From Opitutales bacterium UBA2995 (GTDB lineage: Bacteria; Verrucomicrobiota; Verrucomicrobiia; Opitutales; UBA2995): 64,000 nucleotides of DNA. The position numbers and the translations under genes are program-made. The stretch covers positions 1 through 64,000 of the forward strand of contig DDZZ01000067.1 of NCBI GenBank assembly GCA_002346535.1, read 5' to 3'. The notes under the pieces were generated by a model. The model made no database searches. It worked only from the letters and a program-made list of their open reading frames with translations, and was not told the DNA's origin. Numbering within the stretch: position 1 is the first letter of the stretch; the number at the start of each line of letters is the position of its first letter. This document shows positions 1 through 9,572 of this stretch, piece after piece.

Positions 1-2
1 CA

Positions 3-155
3 TTTTCTCACTTTGGCACGTCCTCCTTCGATTCTTCGTTTTCCTTTGAACACTCCGGTATCTTTGTTGAAGGGAGCTATGCCGGCCAAGGAAAACTGGG
101 CTTTCTACTTGATATTACTGAAAGGATACGCATTGTGGTCGCTTTTGAGATTTAA
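3..155 (+). CDS. 3' end of an unidentified gene (partial)
   Basis: An open frame runs in from the left edge and stops at a TAA ending at 155. It reads as an ordinary soluble protein tail with mixed polar, glycine and hydrophobic residues, and ends in [13 protein letters not shown]. The stop lies 47 bases before cysK. I do not recognise the family. A different frame at 13-201 has an ATG but gives a proline- and lysine-rich hydrophobic peptide that looks less natural. The 50 visible codons are too few to be sure that this frame is the coding one. Confidence 0.3.
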   Translation, partial: FSHFGTSSFDSSFSFEHSGIFVEGSYAGQGKLGFLLDITERIRIVVAFEI

Positions 156-202
156 AATATTTCTAGGTAAATTAGGTTCTAAACCCAAGAAAGAGTGCTA
201 AA

Positions 203-1129
203 ATGCCTATTTTCAACAACATGTGTGAACTCATCGGCAATACTTCGTTGGTTCATTTATGGAAGTTTAGCGAGGGATTGTCGGCCCATATAATTGGTAA
301 ACTGGAAGGCTATAACCCAGGTTGGTGTGTAAAAGACAGGATTGGTTTGTCTATGATTGAAACAGCCGAAAAAGAAGGAAAGCTGGCGGAGGGAGGAACG
401 ATTATTGAACCAACATCGGGCAATACCGGTATTGGACTGGCGTTGACCGCGGCGGTTAAAGGATTAGATATTATTCTGACCATGCCCTCTTCTATGAGCG
501 TGGAGCGCCGTAAAATGTTAATCAATCTGGGTGCGAAGCTGGTGCTAACAGATGCTGATAAGGGAATGCCGGGTGCGATTGAAGAGGCTCAAATGCTAAC
601 CGAAAAAATTCCCGGAGCCTTCATGCCGCAACAATTTGACAATCCTGCCAATCCACAAATCCACTACGAAACTACGGGACCCGAAATCTGGCACGATACG
701 GAAGGTCAAGTGGACATCTTTGTCGCAGGGGTCGGCACGGGGGGCACGGTAACCGGTGTTGGTAAATATTTAAAAGAACAAAATCCGGATATCCAAGTGA
801 TCGCTGTAGAACCTGAAGAATCGCCAGTCCTCAGTGGAGGCAAAATGGGGCCCCATATGATTCAAGGGATCGGTGCCGGATTCATTCCGGGCGTATATAA
901 TGGGGACTATGTTGACGAAGTAATCACCACCGATAGCCACGAAGCGATTAAAACCGCGCAGAAGCTCGGAACTTTAGAAGGCCTGCTCGTGGGCATTTCG
1001 TCAGGAGCTGCTGCACTGGCCGCCTACCGCGTAGCCATCCGTCCGGAAAACAAAGACAAAAATATCGTCGTCATGCAGCCGGATACGGGGGAACGATATA
1101 TATCGACGCTTCTTTTTTATCATGATTAA
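203..1129 (+). CDS. cysK: Cysteine synthase (O-acetylserine sulfhydrylase)
   Basis: PLP enzyme that joins sulfide to O-acetylserine to give cysteine in the cytoplasm. Visible motifs are the PLP lysine K44 in CVKDRIG, the substrate loop TSGNTG (71-76), the phosphate-binding GTGGT loop near residue 178, GISSGAA near 266 and PDTGERYISTLLF at the C-terminus. The 308-residue length is normal for CysK/CysM. The usual serine before VKDR is cysteine (C42), a mild oddity. The gene sits 42 bases before a siroheme reductase, so sulfide made by that enzyme could be captured at once. CysK and CysM cannot be told apart with certainty by eye. Confidence 0.92.
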   Translation: MPIFNNMCELIGNTSLVHLWKFSEGLSAHIIGKLEGYNPGWCVKDRIGLSMIETAEKEGKLAEGGTIIEPTSGNTGIGLALTAAVKGLDIILTMPSSMSVERRKMLINLGAKLVLTDADKGMPGAIEEAQMLTEKIPGAFMPQQFDNPANPQIHYETTGPEIWHDTEGQVDIFVAGVGTGGTVTGVGKYLKEQNPDIQVIAVEPEESPVLSGGKMGPHMIQGIGAGFIPGVYNGDYVDEVITTDSHEAIKTAQKLGTLEGLLVGISSGAAALAAYRVAIRPENKDKNIVVMQPDTGERYISTLLFYHD

Positions 1130-1171
1130 ACTGTTATACTCACAAACAACCGCAGGAAATAATTAGCTATT

Positions 1172-2728
1172 ATGCAGTGGACCTTAGGTAAGAAATTCGT
1201 CAGCGAAGACGAGATCATCAAGGAAACAGGTCTCTTCCTAGATTATGATGAGATTGCCCGTAAAGGGGCTATGACCGCCGAAGAAAAAAATATTTCCAAG
1301 TGGTACGGTATTTATACCTCGCGCCAGCCCGGGAACCACATGGCCCGCATAGTGGTACCAGGTGGGGTCCTGACCTCCTCCCAGGCCCGGCGAATTGCCA
1401 GAATTTCAGAAGATTACGCACAGGGAAAATTGGCGATCACCACCCGGCAATGCATTCAACTTCACTGGCTAAAAGCTCCCTCACTGTCAGATATGATGCG
1501 AGGTCTGGCTGAAGATTCTTTAAGTACCTTTCATGGCTGCGGCGACGTTACCCGCAATGTCGCCAGTTGCCCATTGGCTGAGACCTGCAAATACAAGCGT
1601 TTCAATGTCTTACCCTACGCAAAGGACACCGCGCGCGTACTCACTGAAGCTCGCGATTTGGACAACCTTCCACGAAAGTTTAAAATCACCTTTTCCGGTT
1701 GTGGAGCCGGATGCGCCCAACCGTATATCAATTGCATCGGTGTAGTTGCCGTGGCCCGCAGGGGAGCGGATAGCAAAATTGAAAACGGATTCAAAGTCGT
1801 TATCGGGGGAGGCATGGGCTGGGCACCTTTCATTGGCAAGGAGCTTTTTTCCTTCGTACCGCCTTCAAAGATTGTCCAGATAAACAGGGCGATTGCTATA
1901 CTCTTCAGAGACCATGGCGATCGCCGAGACCGAACTTTGGCCCGACTCAAATTCGTAGTATTTCGTAAAGGAATCGAAGAATGCCGCCGCATCGTTTTGG
2001 AAAACCTGACGAATGAAGGGGTGTCAACCAACGGAATCGAAACCGAAGACTTCGAAGATATCGGACCCGAATATCCCGACCGCCCACTACTTGAGGAAAA
2101 TCCGATCGGTACCGACGGACGCACTACAGTTCGCGCAATGATTCCCAAAGGTGAACTGACCAATATCACTTTTAAGCGCATGGCGGAGTTGTCTGAGATT
2201 TACGGCAACAAACGTGTTTACCTCACCAATCGCCAAAATATCGAAATCCATATGGTCAAACCCGAGAAGGTTGAAGCACTCACCCAGGAAATTGAAAAGC
2301 TGGGCTTTGCAACATCGGGATTCTTTGGACTGCGCGATATTGTGCCCTGTGTGGGAACCACCTACTGTCCCAAAGCAGTGACAGAAACGCGCTCACTGTA
2401 TGACCTGCTCATGCCAATCGTAACACAGGAGAAATACAAAGGGATATGGAATAAGGCGCTCATCAACATTACCGGTTGCCCAAACAGTTGTTCGCCCTAC
2501 CGCATTGCCGATGTCGGATTTCGGGGCATGCGCATTCGCGAAAATATCGGTTCGACGGAAGCCTACGAAATTCGGGTTGGCGGCGAGCACAATCGCCTGG
2601 CTAAAAAGTTGGGCGAATATAAAAAAGAGGACTGCCCGCTTGTGCTTGAAAAAGTGCTGGATACTTTTTTAGAAATTCGGCAAGGCAACGAAACTCTGGC
2701 TGACTGTGTAGACCGTTTGGGGATGTAA
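1172..2728 (+). CDS. Siroheme sulfite/nitrite reductase
   Basis: Six-electron reductase of sulfite (or nitrite) with siroheme coupled to a [4Fe-4S] cluster. The C-terminal half has the canonical ligands: C393-x5-C399 in CVGTTYC and C436-x3-C440 in GCPNSC, followed by ADVGFRG. The N-terminal half keeps a parallel set, C133-x5-C139 and C177-x3-C181, reflecting the internal two-fold repeat of the family. Length is 518 residues. Its stop is followed after two bases by the next gene, so the two are surely co-transcribed. The cysteine synthase upstream favours sulfite over nitrite as substrate; this is context, not proof. The electron donor is probably the flavoprotein encoded next. Confidence 0.85.
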   Translation: MQWTLGKKFVSEDEIIKETGLFLDYDEIARKGAMTAEEKNISKWYGIYTSRQPGNHMARIVVPGGVLTSSQARRIARISEDYAQGKLAITTRQCIQLHWLKAPSLSDMMRGLAEDSLSTFHGCGDVTRNVASCPLAETCKYKRFNVLPYAKDTARVLTEARDLDNLPRKFKITFSGCGAGCAQPYINCIGVVAVARRGADSKIENGFKVVIGGGMGWAPFIGKELFSFVPPSKIVQINRAIAILFRDHGDRRDRTLARLKFVVFRKGIEECRRIVLENLTNEGVSTNGIETEDFEDIGPEYPDRPLLEENPIGTDGRTTVRAMIPKGELTNITFKRMAELSEIYGNKRVYLTNRQNIEIHMVKPEKVEALTQEIEKLGFATSGFFGLRDIVPCVGTTYCPKAVTETRSLYDLLMPIVTQEKYKGIWNKALINITGCPNSCSPYRIADVGFRGMRIRENIGSTEAYEIRVGGEHNRLAKKLGEYKKEDCPLVLEKVLDTFLEIRQGNETLADCVDRLGM

Positions 2729-2730
2729 TC

Positions 2731-4611
2731 ATGGAAGAAGACAAATCACTCGACGTGTTTCTAAAGGCCATTGAGGAATTGGATATCTCCTATGAGATGG
2801 CGCCAAATCCACAGGAGACTTCTATATTTACCGGAGCCGCAACTGAACCATTGGATTTTAAGACTTTTTATAAGGACATTCCTTGCCAGGAAGCTTGTCC
2901 GGCCAAAACCAACGTACCCGCATACATAGAAGCCATCGCCAAAGGTGATCCTGAAAAGGCTTACTTGATCAATCAGGAAGACAATGTTTTCTCAGGGGTT
3001 CTTGGACGAGTCTGCTCCAGACCATGTGAAGATGCCTGCCGGCACAATTGGACGGGAACGGAAGGACCCGTGCACATTTGCCATCTGAAACGTTCGGCAT
3101 CTGACTACAAAGAAAATCCTCCGCAACCATTACCGGGCTGGTTTGAAGACACTGGCAAAAAGGTTGCCGTGATTGGGGGCGGCCCCGCGGGCTTAACCGC
3201 AGCCAGAGAACTCCAACGCTATGGCCACAGTGTCACCATTTACGAACGCGACAGCATTCTGGGCGGCATGATGGTACAGGGTATTCCTATCTTCCGCCTG
3301 CCTCGCGACACGGTGAAAGCTGAAGTCGATGCCATCATAGATAGTGGTATCGATGTGAAGTATAACACCTCCGTCGATGCGCAGATGATGCAGGGTATCA
3401 TAAACGAGTATGATTCCGTGCTAGTCGCCGTGGGCTCTGTGCGACCATCCAATTTGAAACTTCCAGGATTGCCCGGCGACGGACACACAATATCAGGCCT
3501 GAAATTCATGTATGACTACAACATGGGCAAGATTGGCGACATGAAAGGTAAAAACGTCATTATCGTAGGTGGTGGGTTTACCGCTGTGGACTGCGGTCGT
3601 TCTTGCGCACGAGCGGCAAAACGCCTGGTCGGTGAAGAAGGATCCGTGACCATCATGTATCGCCGCACCGAAGCGCAAATGTCCGCCGATCCCGATGAAA
3701 TAAATCAAATGCGATTGGAGGAGATCGAAGTTGAAACGCTCATGAATCCACTTTCTGCTCGAACTGAGAATGGAAAATTGGTCGGGGTCACTTTTCAAAG
3801 AAACACCTTGGATGATGAACAATCAGAAGGCGGAAAACCAAGAATCCATGCCATAGAAGGCACAGATGAAGAATACCCTTGTAATTTACTTATCATGGCT
3901 ATCGGCCAAAGCCGGGAGTTAAATATTCTGCCGGATGGAGTCAGCCAAACGGAAGGGCACCACACTACCCACGATAGAGTCTACATGGCCGGTGACTTTA
4001 ATTATGGCAGCCTCGACGTAATCACAGCAGTCAACGATGGCAAAGAGGTAGCCGAAAAGATCGACACTCAATTGATGGGCGAAAAACGCCGAAGCTCGCA
4101 CATTGGTATCACGTTTTTGAATACAAATGGAGAAACTGGACGGGTTCGCGATCACGATATTCAATTCCCGGTCGCGATGCCAAAGCTCACACTATTCGAG
4201 CGCGATGGCACAAGCGAAGTTGAACTGGGCCACAGCCCGGATGGCACCCAACTGCACGCCACTCGCTGTTATTGGTGCCATTACAAATTCGAGATCAATC
4301 AGGACGCATGTATCCACTGCGACTGGTGTATCGGAGTAGCACCTCGTGATTGCATTAACCGAGTGTCGCAGCTATTCTACGACGAGGACGGTGCGGTTAC
4401 ATCGAACCTAGAAGCCAACCTGGCGAACGAGACCACTTACATCTGGATCGATAGCAACGAGTGCGTACGCTGCGGGAAGTGCCTACGCATTTGCCCCACC
4501 AGCGCCATCACCATGCGCAAGATGGAAAAATGCGATTGCAACTCCTCTGAACTTGAAGAGAAACAGAAGGACAACGTCCCTTACGGTGTCGTACAGTACG
4601 AAAAGTACTAG
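2731..4611 (+). CDS. FAD-dependent NAD(P)H oxidoreductase with ferredoxin domains (GltD-like)
   Basis: The protein has three parts. An N-terminal cysteine-rich domain (about 45-125: CQEACPAK, CSRPCEDACR) is like the FeS domain of glutamate synthase small subunits. A two-Rossmann flavoprotein core follows, with FAD motif GGGPAGLTAARE near 150 and NAD(P) motif GGGFTAVDCGRS near 275. The C-terminal ferredoxin region (about 510-595) contains CIHCDWC and CVRCGKCLRICP. It most likely moves electrons from NAD(P)H through the clusters to the siroheme reductase two bases upstream. A role as a glutamate synthase subunit is unlikely, because no large subunit is present. Length is 626 residues. Confidence 0.85.
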   Translation: MEEDKSLDVFLKAIEELDISYEMAPNPQETSIFTGAATEPLDFKTFYKDIPCQEACPAKTNVPAYIEAIAKGDPEKAYLINQEDNVFSGVLGRVCSRPCEDACRHNWTGTEGPVHICHLKRSASDYKENPPQPLPGWFEDTGKKVAVIGGGPAGLTAARELQRYGHSVTIYERDSILGGMMVQGIPIFRLPRDTVKAEVDAIIDSGIDVKYNTSVDAQMMQGIINEYDSVLVAVGSVRPSNLKLPGLPGDGHTISGLKFMYDYNMGKIGDMKGKNVIIVGGGFTAVDCGRSCARAAKRLVGEEGSVTIMYRRTEAQMSADPDEINQMRLEEIEVETLMNPLSARTENGKLVGVTFQRNTLDDEQSEGGKPRIHAIEGTDEEYPCNLLIMAIGQSRELNILPDGVSQTEGHHTTHDRVYMAGDFNYGSLDVITAVNDGKEVAEKIDTQLMGEKRRSSHIGITFLNTNGETGRVRDHDIQFPVAMPKLTLFERDGTSEVELGHSPDGTQLHATRCYWCHYKFEINQDACIHCDWCIGVAPRDCINRVSQLFYDEDGAVTSNLEANLANETTYIWIDSNECVRCGKCLRICPTSAITMRKMEKCDCNSSELEEKQKDNVPYGVVQYEKY

Positions 4612-4664
4612 GGTGGCGTCCCACATAGGCTCGTTAAGGAATAGAGAATTTCTGCCAATATGCG

Positions 4665-4715
4665 TAGGAGCTGCTTTAGCTGCGATTTTTCAAAGGATAA
4701 TAATCGTAGCTCCTA
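4665..4715. repeat. REP-like palindromic element
   Basis: In the gap between two convergent genes, TAGGAGCT (4665-4672) is matched by its exact reverse complement AGCTCCTA (4708-4715). Inside them, TAGCTGCGATT (4677-4687) and AATCGTAGCT (4702-4711) also pair with one mismatch. The sequence could fold into a long imperfect hairpin. A related half-element, TGTAGGAGCAGCTTT read on the - strand, occurs at about 58806-58820, suggesting a dispersed family. It may also serve as a bidirectional transcription end. Confidence 0.55.
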
Positions 4716-4773
4716 AAAATCAGTGTCATCGGTGATTGGAATCAATTTCTCCTATTTTCAGGCAGCACAAAAA

Positions 4774-7500
4774 CTACTCCTTAATATAGTAGGCTTCTTC
4801 TTGCGGTTTGAGAGGCCGATTCATGTAGAAGGGTCTTCTTAAACCGTCCTTGCCAGGTCCGCTCTTGGTATCTGCCAACCACTCCTGGTAGACAGCCCGG
4901 CTTTTTTTAGTATCGACAAATATATCACCATACCGGTCGCCCTTATGTGCAGGTTCAACGGTGACTCGTTGATGCCAACAATGCATTCCACTGACAGGAT
5001 CCGGATGCACCGGAAAAGTAAGGTTTTGGTTCACGCCGGTTTCTTTCCACCATATTTTGTTCGTGTCGCTGTCTGTACTCTCAAAGGGTTTCACACCTTC
5101 TTTTTCTCTAAATAAAAAAGTCCCGTTCTCACGGATTATATCAACGAGCGAGGTGGAAAATTTTTCTCCTCCGACATCGCGATGCACTCTCCAGCGCCCC
5201 ATATGATGGGAACAACCGACGATGCCAGGATGAATGCCCTCAGTTTCCCAAACCCGGACGACGAAATAGCCAATGTCGGTACTCACGCGGGCTAATTCCC
5301 CATTCTTAAGGTTTAACTTTCCGATATCTTCCGGGTGCACCCAAAGCGGATTGTTGTGAGAAATTTCCTTTAACCACTTGGAATTCGCAGAACGCGTGTG
5401 AATCAATGTCGGCAAACGAAAAGTGGGCAAAAGAGTTCGCTCTCCTTTTTCCAAATCCAGGTTTCGCCAATGCACATGTGAACGAATGTAACCTGGAATG
5501 GTTTGGTCTTCGAAACCCCACTCTTTCAATACCGGGGAGTAAAACTCCAACTTTTTGCTGGGCGTTGGGAATCCGGCAGGTGTTGAGCCGTCTTCCATGG
5601 GAAGTCCATCGTCCTTTTCTGCCTCGTATCGGTTTTGCCCCTTGTAAGGCACATCGTAGACCCCATACTTACGCATGTATTTCAGCGGCGTTAAACCTTC
5701 CTTGTCCGCCTCTTCGGGAAGCCCTTCCACGTTATTAAAAATGTCGGCGTAATAGTTATCGATAGAAATTGGTTTGCCGTCGTTGTCTGCGAAGTACTCA
5801 CGCAGGCCCAAGGAACCGTCGGGATCGATTTTGTTCGAAAGGGCTATCCAGAATTCTGCTTCCTCCCAGACTTCTCCCGGATTCGTTTCCCAGGTTTTCT
5901 CTTCGCCCTGCCTGGTACCCTCCTGGCGATAATATTCACGCATGACGGGTTGGCGAAAACCAATCCACGTACCCGCATGGGTTTCCTGACTCATCAGGTC
6001 GTGTCGCTCCGAAGCAAGTCCCATGGGCAAAACATAGTCCGCCCACTGAGCTGTTTCGCTCCAGGTCGGTGTAAGCGCTACATGACAACCGATGCTATCC
6101 TCATTCTCGAACATCTCAATCCACATGCAGCCATCAGGATTGGTCCAAACCGGATTGTAGACCCGGGTAAAGTAAGTATCGATTCTCTTCTTCTTTGTTT
6201 CTACCAGGTGTGGCAGAAGAAAACTCATTTCGTAATGAGAAAGTGGATACTCTCGGGGCCAAATCAGCTCGTTCCACTGTTTATGTGGAGATGGCATCGA
6301 ACTTGGATGCGGACTGGCTTTATCCCAGCTGTTGGGGTTAACCCCACCAGGATGCCCAATGCTGCCGGTTAATACGTGTAAGAATACAAGCGCCCTGGCA
6401 GACTGCCATCCACCCTTATTGCCTGCTGCTGTATTCCGCCATAGGTGGCTGGAAAAATGCCTCCCTGCATTGGCAATCTCATCAGCGAGCTGCTGGACGG
6501 TTTCCGCGGGAATCTGGCATTCTTCCTCCACATATTCCGGTGTGTAGGATAAATAAACTTCGATCAACTTTTCTATAAACCGGTCAAAAGTGCCCGGACC
6601 TTTCGGATCATTTTCAGAAAGATAGTCCTGCCAGTTTACCCAACGCTTCACAAAATCTATGTTAATTCTACCGCTTTTGAGTAGATTTAATGCTATGGCT
6701 AACAAGAGTACCGGTTCAGACCCGGGCCAGGGAGAAACCCAGTAGTCAGCATGCGACGTTGTGTTGCTCAAACGCACGTCCAGAACGCCGATTTTGGCAC
6801 CTCCTGATTTGGCATCAATAATACGTTGGGCGTGGGGATTAAAATAATGGCCTGTCTCAAGATGCGAACTCAGGAGCAAAATGAATTTCGTTTGTGAATA
6901 GTCTGGAGATGGCCGATCGGCACCAAACCATAACGAATATCCCAAACGCGCTGCACCTGAACAAACTGTTGTGTGGCTGTTATGGCCATCCACTCCCCAG
7001 GCATTGAGCATGCGGTAAACAAAGTGATCATCTCCGGGCCGTCCGACATGGTACATCACTTCATTGCGTCGCTCTTCTTCGAATGCCTTACGGATGCGTG
7101 ACCCGAGATCATCCAAAACTTCATCCCAGCTGACCCTTTCAAATCGTCCGCCACCGCGAGAACCTACCCGTTTCAAGGGATATAGAATTCGTTCGGTATC
7201 TTGGATTTGGTTGATCGTCGCAGGACCTTTGGCGCAGGTTCTTCCGCGACTGCCAGGATGAACGGGATTTCCTTCAAATTTTTCTACTTCTTCCGTTTCC
7301 TTGTTAACAAAAGCCAGCAATCCACAAGCAGATTCGCAGTTGAAACAAATGGTAGGCACACATCGGTAGTGCTTTTCGATTTTCTTTTCAGGCCAGGCCT
7401 TACTATCCAACTCTACCCAGTCATCCCATTTGTTAGGTTTTGGGCCAACAGCAAGTTCCCAAGGAGATGTGCGATTGTACGACTCTTTTTGCTCACTCAT
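4774..7500 (-). CDS. Molybdopterin oxidoreductase, catalytic subunit (SoeA-like)
   Basis: Large DMSO-reductase-family subunit of 908 residues carrying bis-MGD molybdenum. The N-terminal [4Fe-4S] ligands are C52, C55, C59 and C89. C180 in HTTVCSGAA sits where the protein ligand to molybdenum is expected, as in polysulfide/thiosulfate reductases and SoeA. There is no twin-arginine signal, so the protein is predicted to be cytoplasmic, which fits SoeA (sulfite dehydrogenase) better than the exported Psr/Phs/Dms enzymes. The partner subunit is 143 bases upstream on the same strand. The neighbouring sulfite reductase and cysteine synthase support a sulfur substrate. The exact substrate cannot be read from sequence alone. 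Confidence 0.75.
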   Translation of the reverse strand: MSEQKESYNRTSPWELAVGPKPNKWDDWVELDSKAWPEKKIEKHYRCVPTICFNCESACGLLAFVNKETEEVEKFEGNPVHPGSRGRTCAKGPATINQIQDTERILYPLKRVGSRGGGRFERVSWDEVLDDLGSRIRKAFEEERRNEVMYHVGRPGDDHFVYRMLNAWGVDGHNSHTTVCSGAARLGYSLWFGADRPSPDYSQTKFILLLSSHLETGHYFNPHAQRIIDAKSGGAKIGVLDVRLSNTTSHADYWVSPWPGSEPVLLLAIALNLLKSGRINIDFVKRWVNWQDYLSENDPKGPGTFDRFIEKLIEVYLSYTPEYVEEECQIPAETVQQLADEIANAGRHFSSHLWRNTAAGNKGGWQSARALVFLHVLTGSIGHPGGVNPNSWDKASPHPSSMPSPHKQWNELIWPREYPLSHYEMSFLLPHLVETKKKRIDTYFTRVYNPVWTNPDGCMWIEMFENEDSIGCHVALTPTWSETAQWADYVLPMGLASERHDLMSQETHAGTWIGFRQPVMREYYRQEGTRQGEEKTWETNPGEVWEEAEFWIALSNKIDPDGSLGLREYFADNDGKPISIDNYYADIFNNVEGLPEEADKEGLTPLKYMRKYGVYDVPYKGQNRYEAEKDDGLPMEDGSTPAGFPTPSKKLEFYSPVLKEWGFEDQTIPGYIRSHVHWRNLDLEKGERTLLPTFRLPTLIHTRSANSKWLKEISHNNPLWVHPEDIGKLNLKNGELARVSTDIGYFVVRVWETEGIHPGIVGCSHHMGRWRVHRDVGGEKFSTSLVDIIRENGTFLFREKEGVKPFESTDSDTNKIWWKETGVNQNLTFPVHPDPVSGMHCWHQRVTVEPAHKGDRYGDIFVDTKKSRAVYQEWLADTKSGPGKDGLRRPFYMNRPLKPQEEAYYIKE

Positions 7501-7643
7501 CTTATTTTAAATCACAGATTACAAAGATCATATAACAAATAATGGCGAAGCTCCAAAAGGACGGGCTCGGAACTGAGGGATTGGATAATTGGAGTTTCAA
7601 TCATTGGAGTTTATTTGAAATTCGTTATTTGCATTTTGCTATT

Positions 7644-9227
7644 TCAACTGATCGGTAATGCTTGCCCAGCCTTCACAAACAGATCCTCTTCATTCACCAG
7701 GCCGATCAGGGCAAAAATCCCAGACGGAATCACGAGTATGGGAATTCCTGTCAACAGCATGATTAATGGGAGAATAACTCCCAGTCCGATGCTGATTCCC
7801 CAATGCCGCTTAGCGTAAGGTCCATGGGTGATGAGCGCTGCTGCACGTTGGTATTCTTCTTCCCGATTTTTCGGAGCCAACTCTTTTTCACCAAACATGA
7901 AAAGCAAGTGAATCACCAAGGCTACTGCGAATCCAAAGCGCGCATAAGAAAGGGCGCTCGGATCCAGATTCCAGGAAACCAATCCAAGCAACACCAATAT
8001 TTGATCAAGAATCAACACACCTGCACACCCAGCAAGAAAGGCGTGGAGAGTAAGCGATAATCCGAGATAACGTCTCATCCAAAGTGGCCGACCAAGGCAC
8101 TGATGAAATAACCAGGCCGTATAAGAGGCCACGAATATTGCTGAACCGGCGGTTAATAATAGCAAAGCTTGAGCAGGATTAGTTCCTATTATCTCACCGA
8201 CAGTACGCCCTCCAAAATGAGAAAATGTCCACAGTATCCCCCACAAGGTCATTAGAACTCCATAAATCAATATAGCCACTGTTCCCCGGCAAAGCCAGCT
8301 ATTCCAATTCGGGCGCAGTAAGATATAGATAAAACGTGAGGGCTTTTTCAGATCGGCCAAAAGAAGTAATCCTGTGGCAGCCAAAAAAATGAGTGCAAAT
8401 CCACCGCACAGGCCAGCCGCTGCGGAGGGTTCACCTCGAACCATACATAAAAACAGGGGGAAGGCGGCCAGGAAAAATCCGGCAGCCAATGACTTGGTTG
8501 TAAAGTAAGCTCCCACCTTCCAATCCCATAGGGGTTTCCTTGGAACGTCATAAACCGTACGGGCTTTCTCCTCCATGCTTTCCCGCTCCGCATGAAAGGC
8601 TTCAGCATCTTTAATTTCTCCATCTGGATTGTTGGACCAAATGTACCCAGAGGTCGCATTGGATTGCGTTGGAGTAATCGTATTGGGGTTTGCTTCTTTA
8701 TAAAAGACGTTGGGAACCGTCCCGGCTTCCACTTTGCGGCCCTTTAAATCTTCAGCCTTGAGTATTCGAGAAACGTAGCTGAGGGGATCATCAAAATCAC
8801 CCGGTATTATCGCCTCGGTCGGACAAACCACAGCGCAGGCGGGAGCTAAACCGATTTCGGCCCTATGATTGCAAAAGTGGCATTTCTCAGCGATTCCCTC
8901 ATCTTCATTAATATAGAGGGCATCATAAGGGCAGGCCTGCATACACGATTTACAGCCAATGCAAGACTCGTGATTGATATCAACCACACCGTTCCCCAGC
9001 TTTTCCAAAGCGTTCGTCGGGCAGATATCTACACAAGGTGGTTTCGTACATTGGTTGCAGCGCAACACGGCAAAGGATCGCCGGACTTCCGGAAACACCC
9101 CCTCCTCAGTGTATTTCACCCAGGTCCTGAAATCGCCCAACGGAACATCGTTCTCCGATTTGCAGGCGATGGTACAAGCGTGACACCCGATACAGCGCGA
9201 ATGATCTATAATAAAACCGAGCTGCAT
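7644..9227 (-). CDS. Fused four-cluster FeS subunit and DmsC-like membrane anchor
   Basis: Electron-transfer partner of the molybdoenzyme. Residues 1-140 hold sixteen cysteines in four groups (C12/15/18/22, C57/60/65/69, C89/92/95/99, C116/119/131/135), enough for four [4Fe-4S] clusters as in DmsB/PsrB/SoeB. After a linker of about 100 residues, the C-terminal half (about 240-520) has around eight hydrophobic segments of DmsC type that would exchange electrons with quinone. In most systems the FeS and anchor subunits are separate proteins; here one 527-residue chain carries both. The FeS part has no Tat signal, so the catalytic side should face the cytoplasm. It is the first gene of a two-gene operon. 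Confidence 0.8.
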   Translation of the reverse strand: MQLGFIIDHSRCIGCHACTIACKSENDVPLGDFRTWVKYTEEGVFPEVRRSFAVLRCNQCTKPPCVDICPTNALEKLGNGVVDINHESCIGCKSCMQACPYDALYINEDEGIAEKCHFCNHRAEIGLAPACAVVCPTEAIIPGDFDDPLSYVSRILKAEDLKGRKVEAGTVPNVFYKEANPNTITPTQSNATSGYIWSNNPDGEIKDAEAFHAERESMEEKARTVYDVPRKPLWDWKVGAYFTTKSLAAGFFLAAFPLFLCMVRGEPSAAAGLCGGFALIFLAATGLLLLADLKKPSRFIYILLRPNWNSWLCRGTVAILIYGVLMTLWGILWTFSHFGGRTVGEIIGTNPAQALLLLTAGSAIFVASYTAWLFHQCLGRPLWMRRYLGLSLTLHAFLAGCAGVLILDQILVLLGLVSWNLDPSALSYARFGFAVALVIHLLFMFGEKELAPKNREEEYQRAAALITHGPYAKRHWGISIGLGVILPLIMLLTGIPILVIPSGIFALIGLVNEEDLFVKAGQALPIS

Positions 9228-9572
9228 AGCCGCCTAAAAGCAAAAGGAATGTAGGATTGGTAGGTGAACACGAAAGCTATTCAACAAGCATTATTTGTAG
9301 CGAAGAACAAAACTTTGGCAGCTCTGTTTTCCATGCCAATATTAAATTATCCAAAAATGGACTTTCTTTGCCCAAGAAAAATCCAACCGTTTAATGATTG
9401 TATCGTCAGTAATAATAATCCCCTTGCTCGACCGGATACCTACAAGCTTACTGAAATGTTGTCACAAACCCCTTATAAACTAAACGCGCTACTGCAACTG
9501 AGTTCCACTCAAAACCACTGCTCGCAGGAAAGAAATCGATGGTTTCAAAACAACCAATGGGACTAACGATCC
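9228..9572. other. Intergenic stretch with no recognisable gene
   Basis: This 345-base stretch separates the divergent FeS/anchor gene and the cupin gene, so it must hold promoters for both, but I see no clear -35/-10 pair. A 100-codon + frame at 9264-9566 has a composition unlike its neighbours and no recognisable motif, and I treat it as chance. Confidence 0.4.

Noticed and set aside
13..201. 62-codon frame with ATG before cysK
   Set aside because: The composition is unnatural, and an alternative frame (3-155) reads more like a protein end.
9264..9566. 100-codon + frame before the cupin gene
   Set aside because: No motif, odd amino-acid use and a poor start; it probably arises by chance in promoter DNA.
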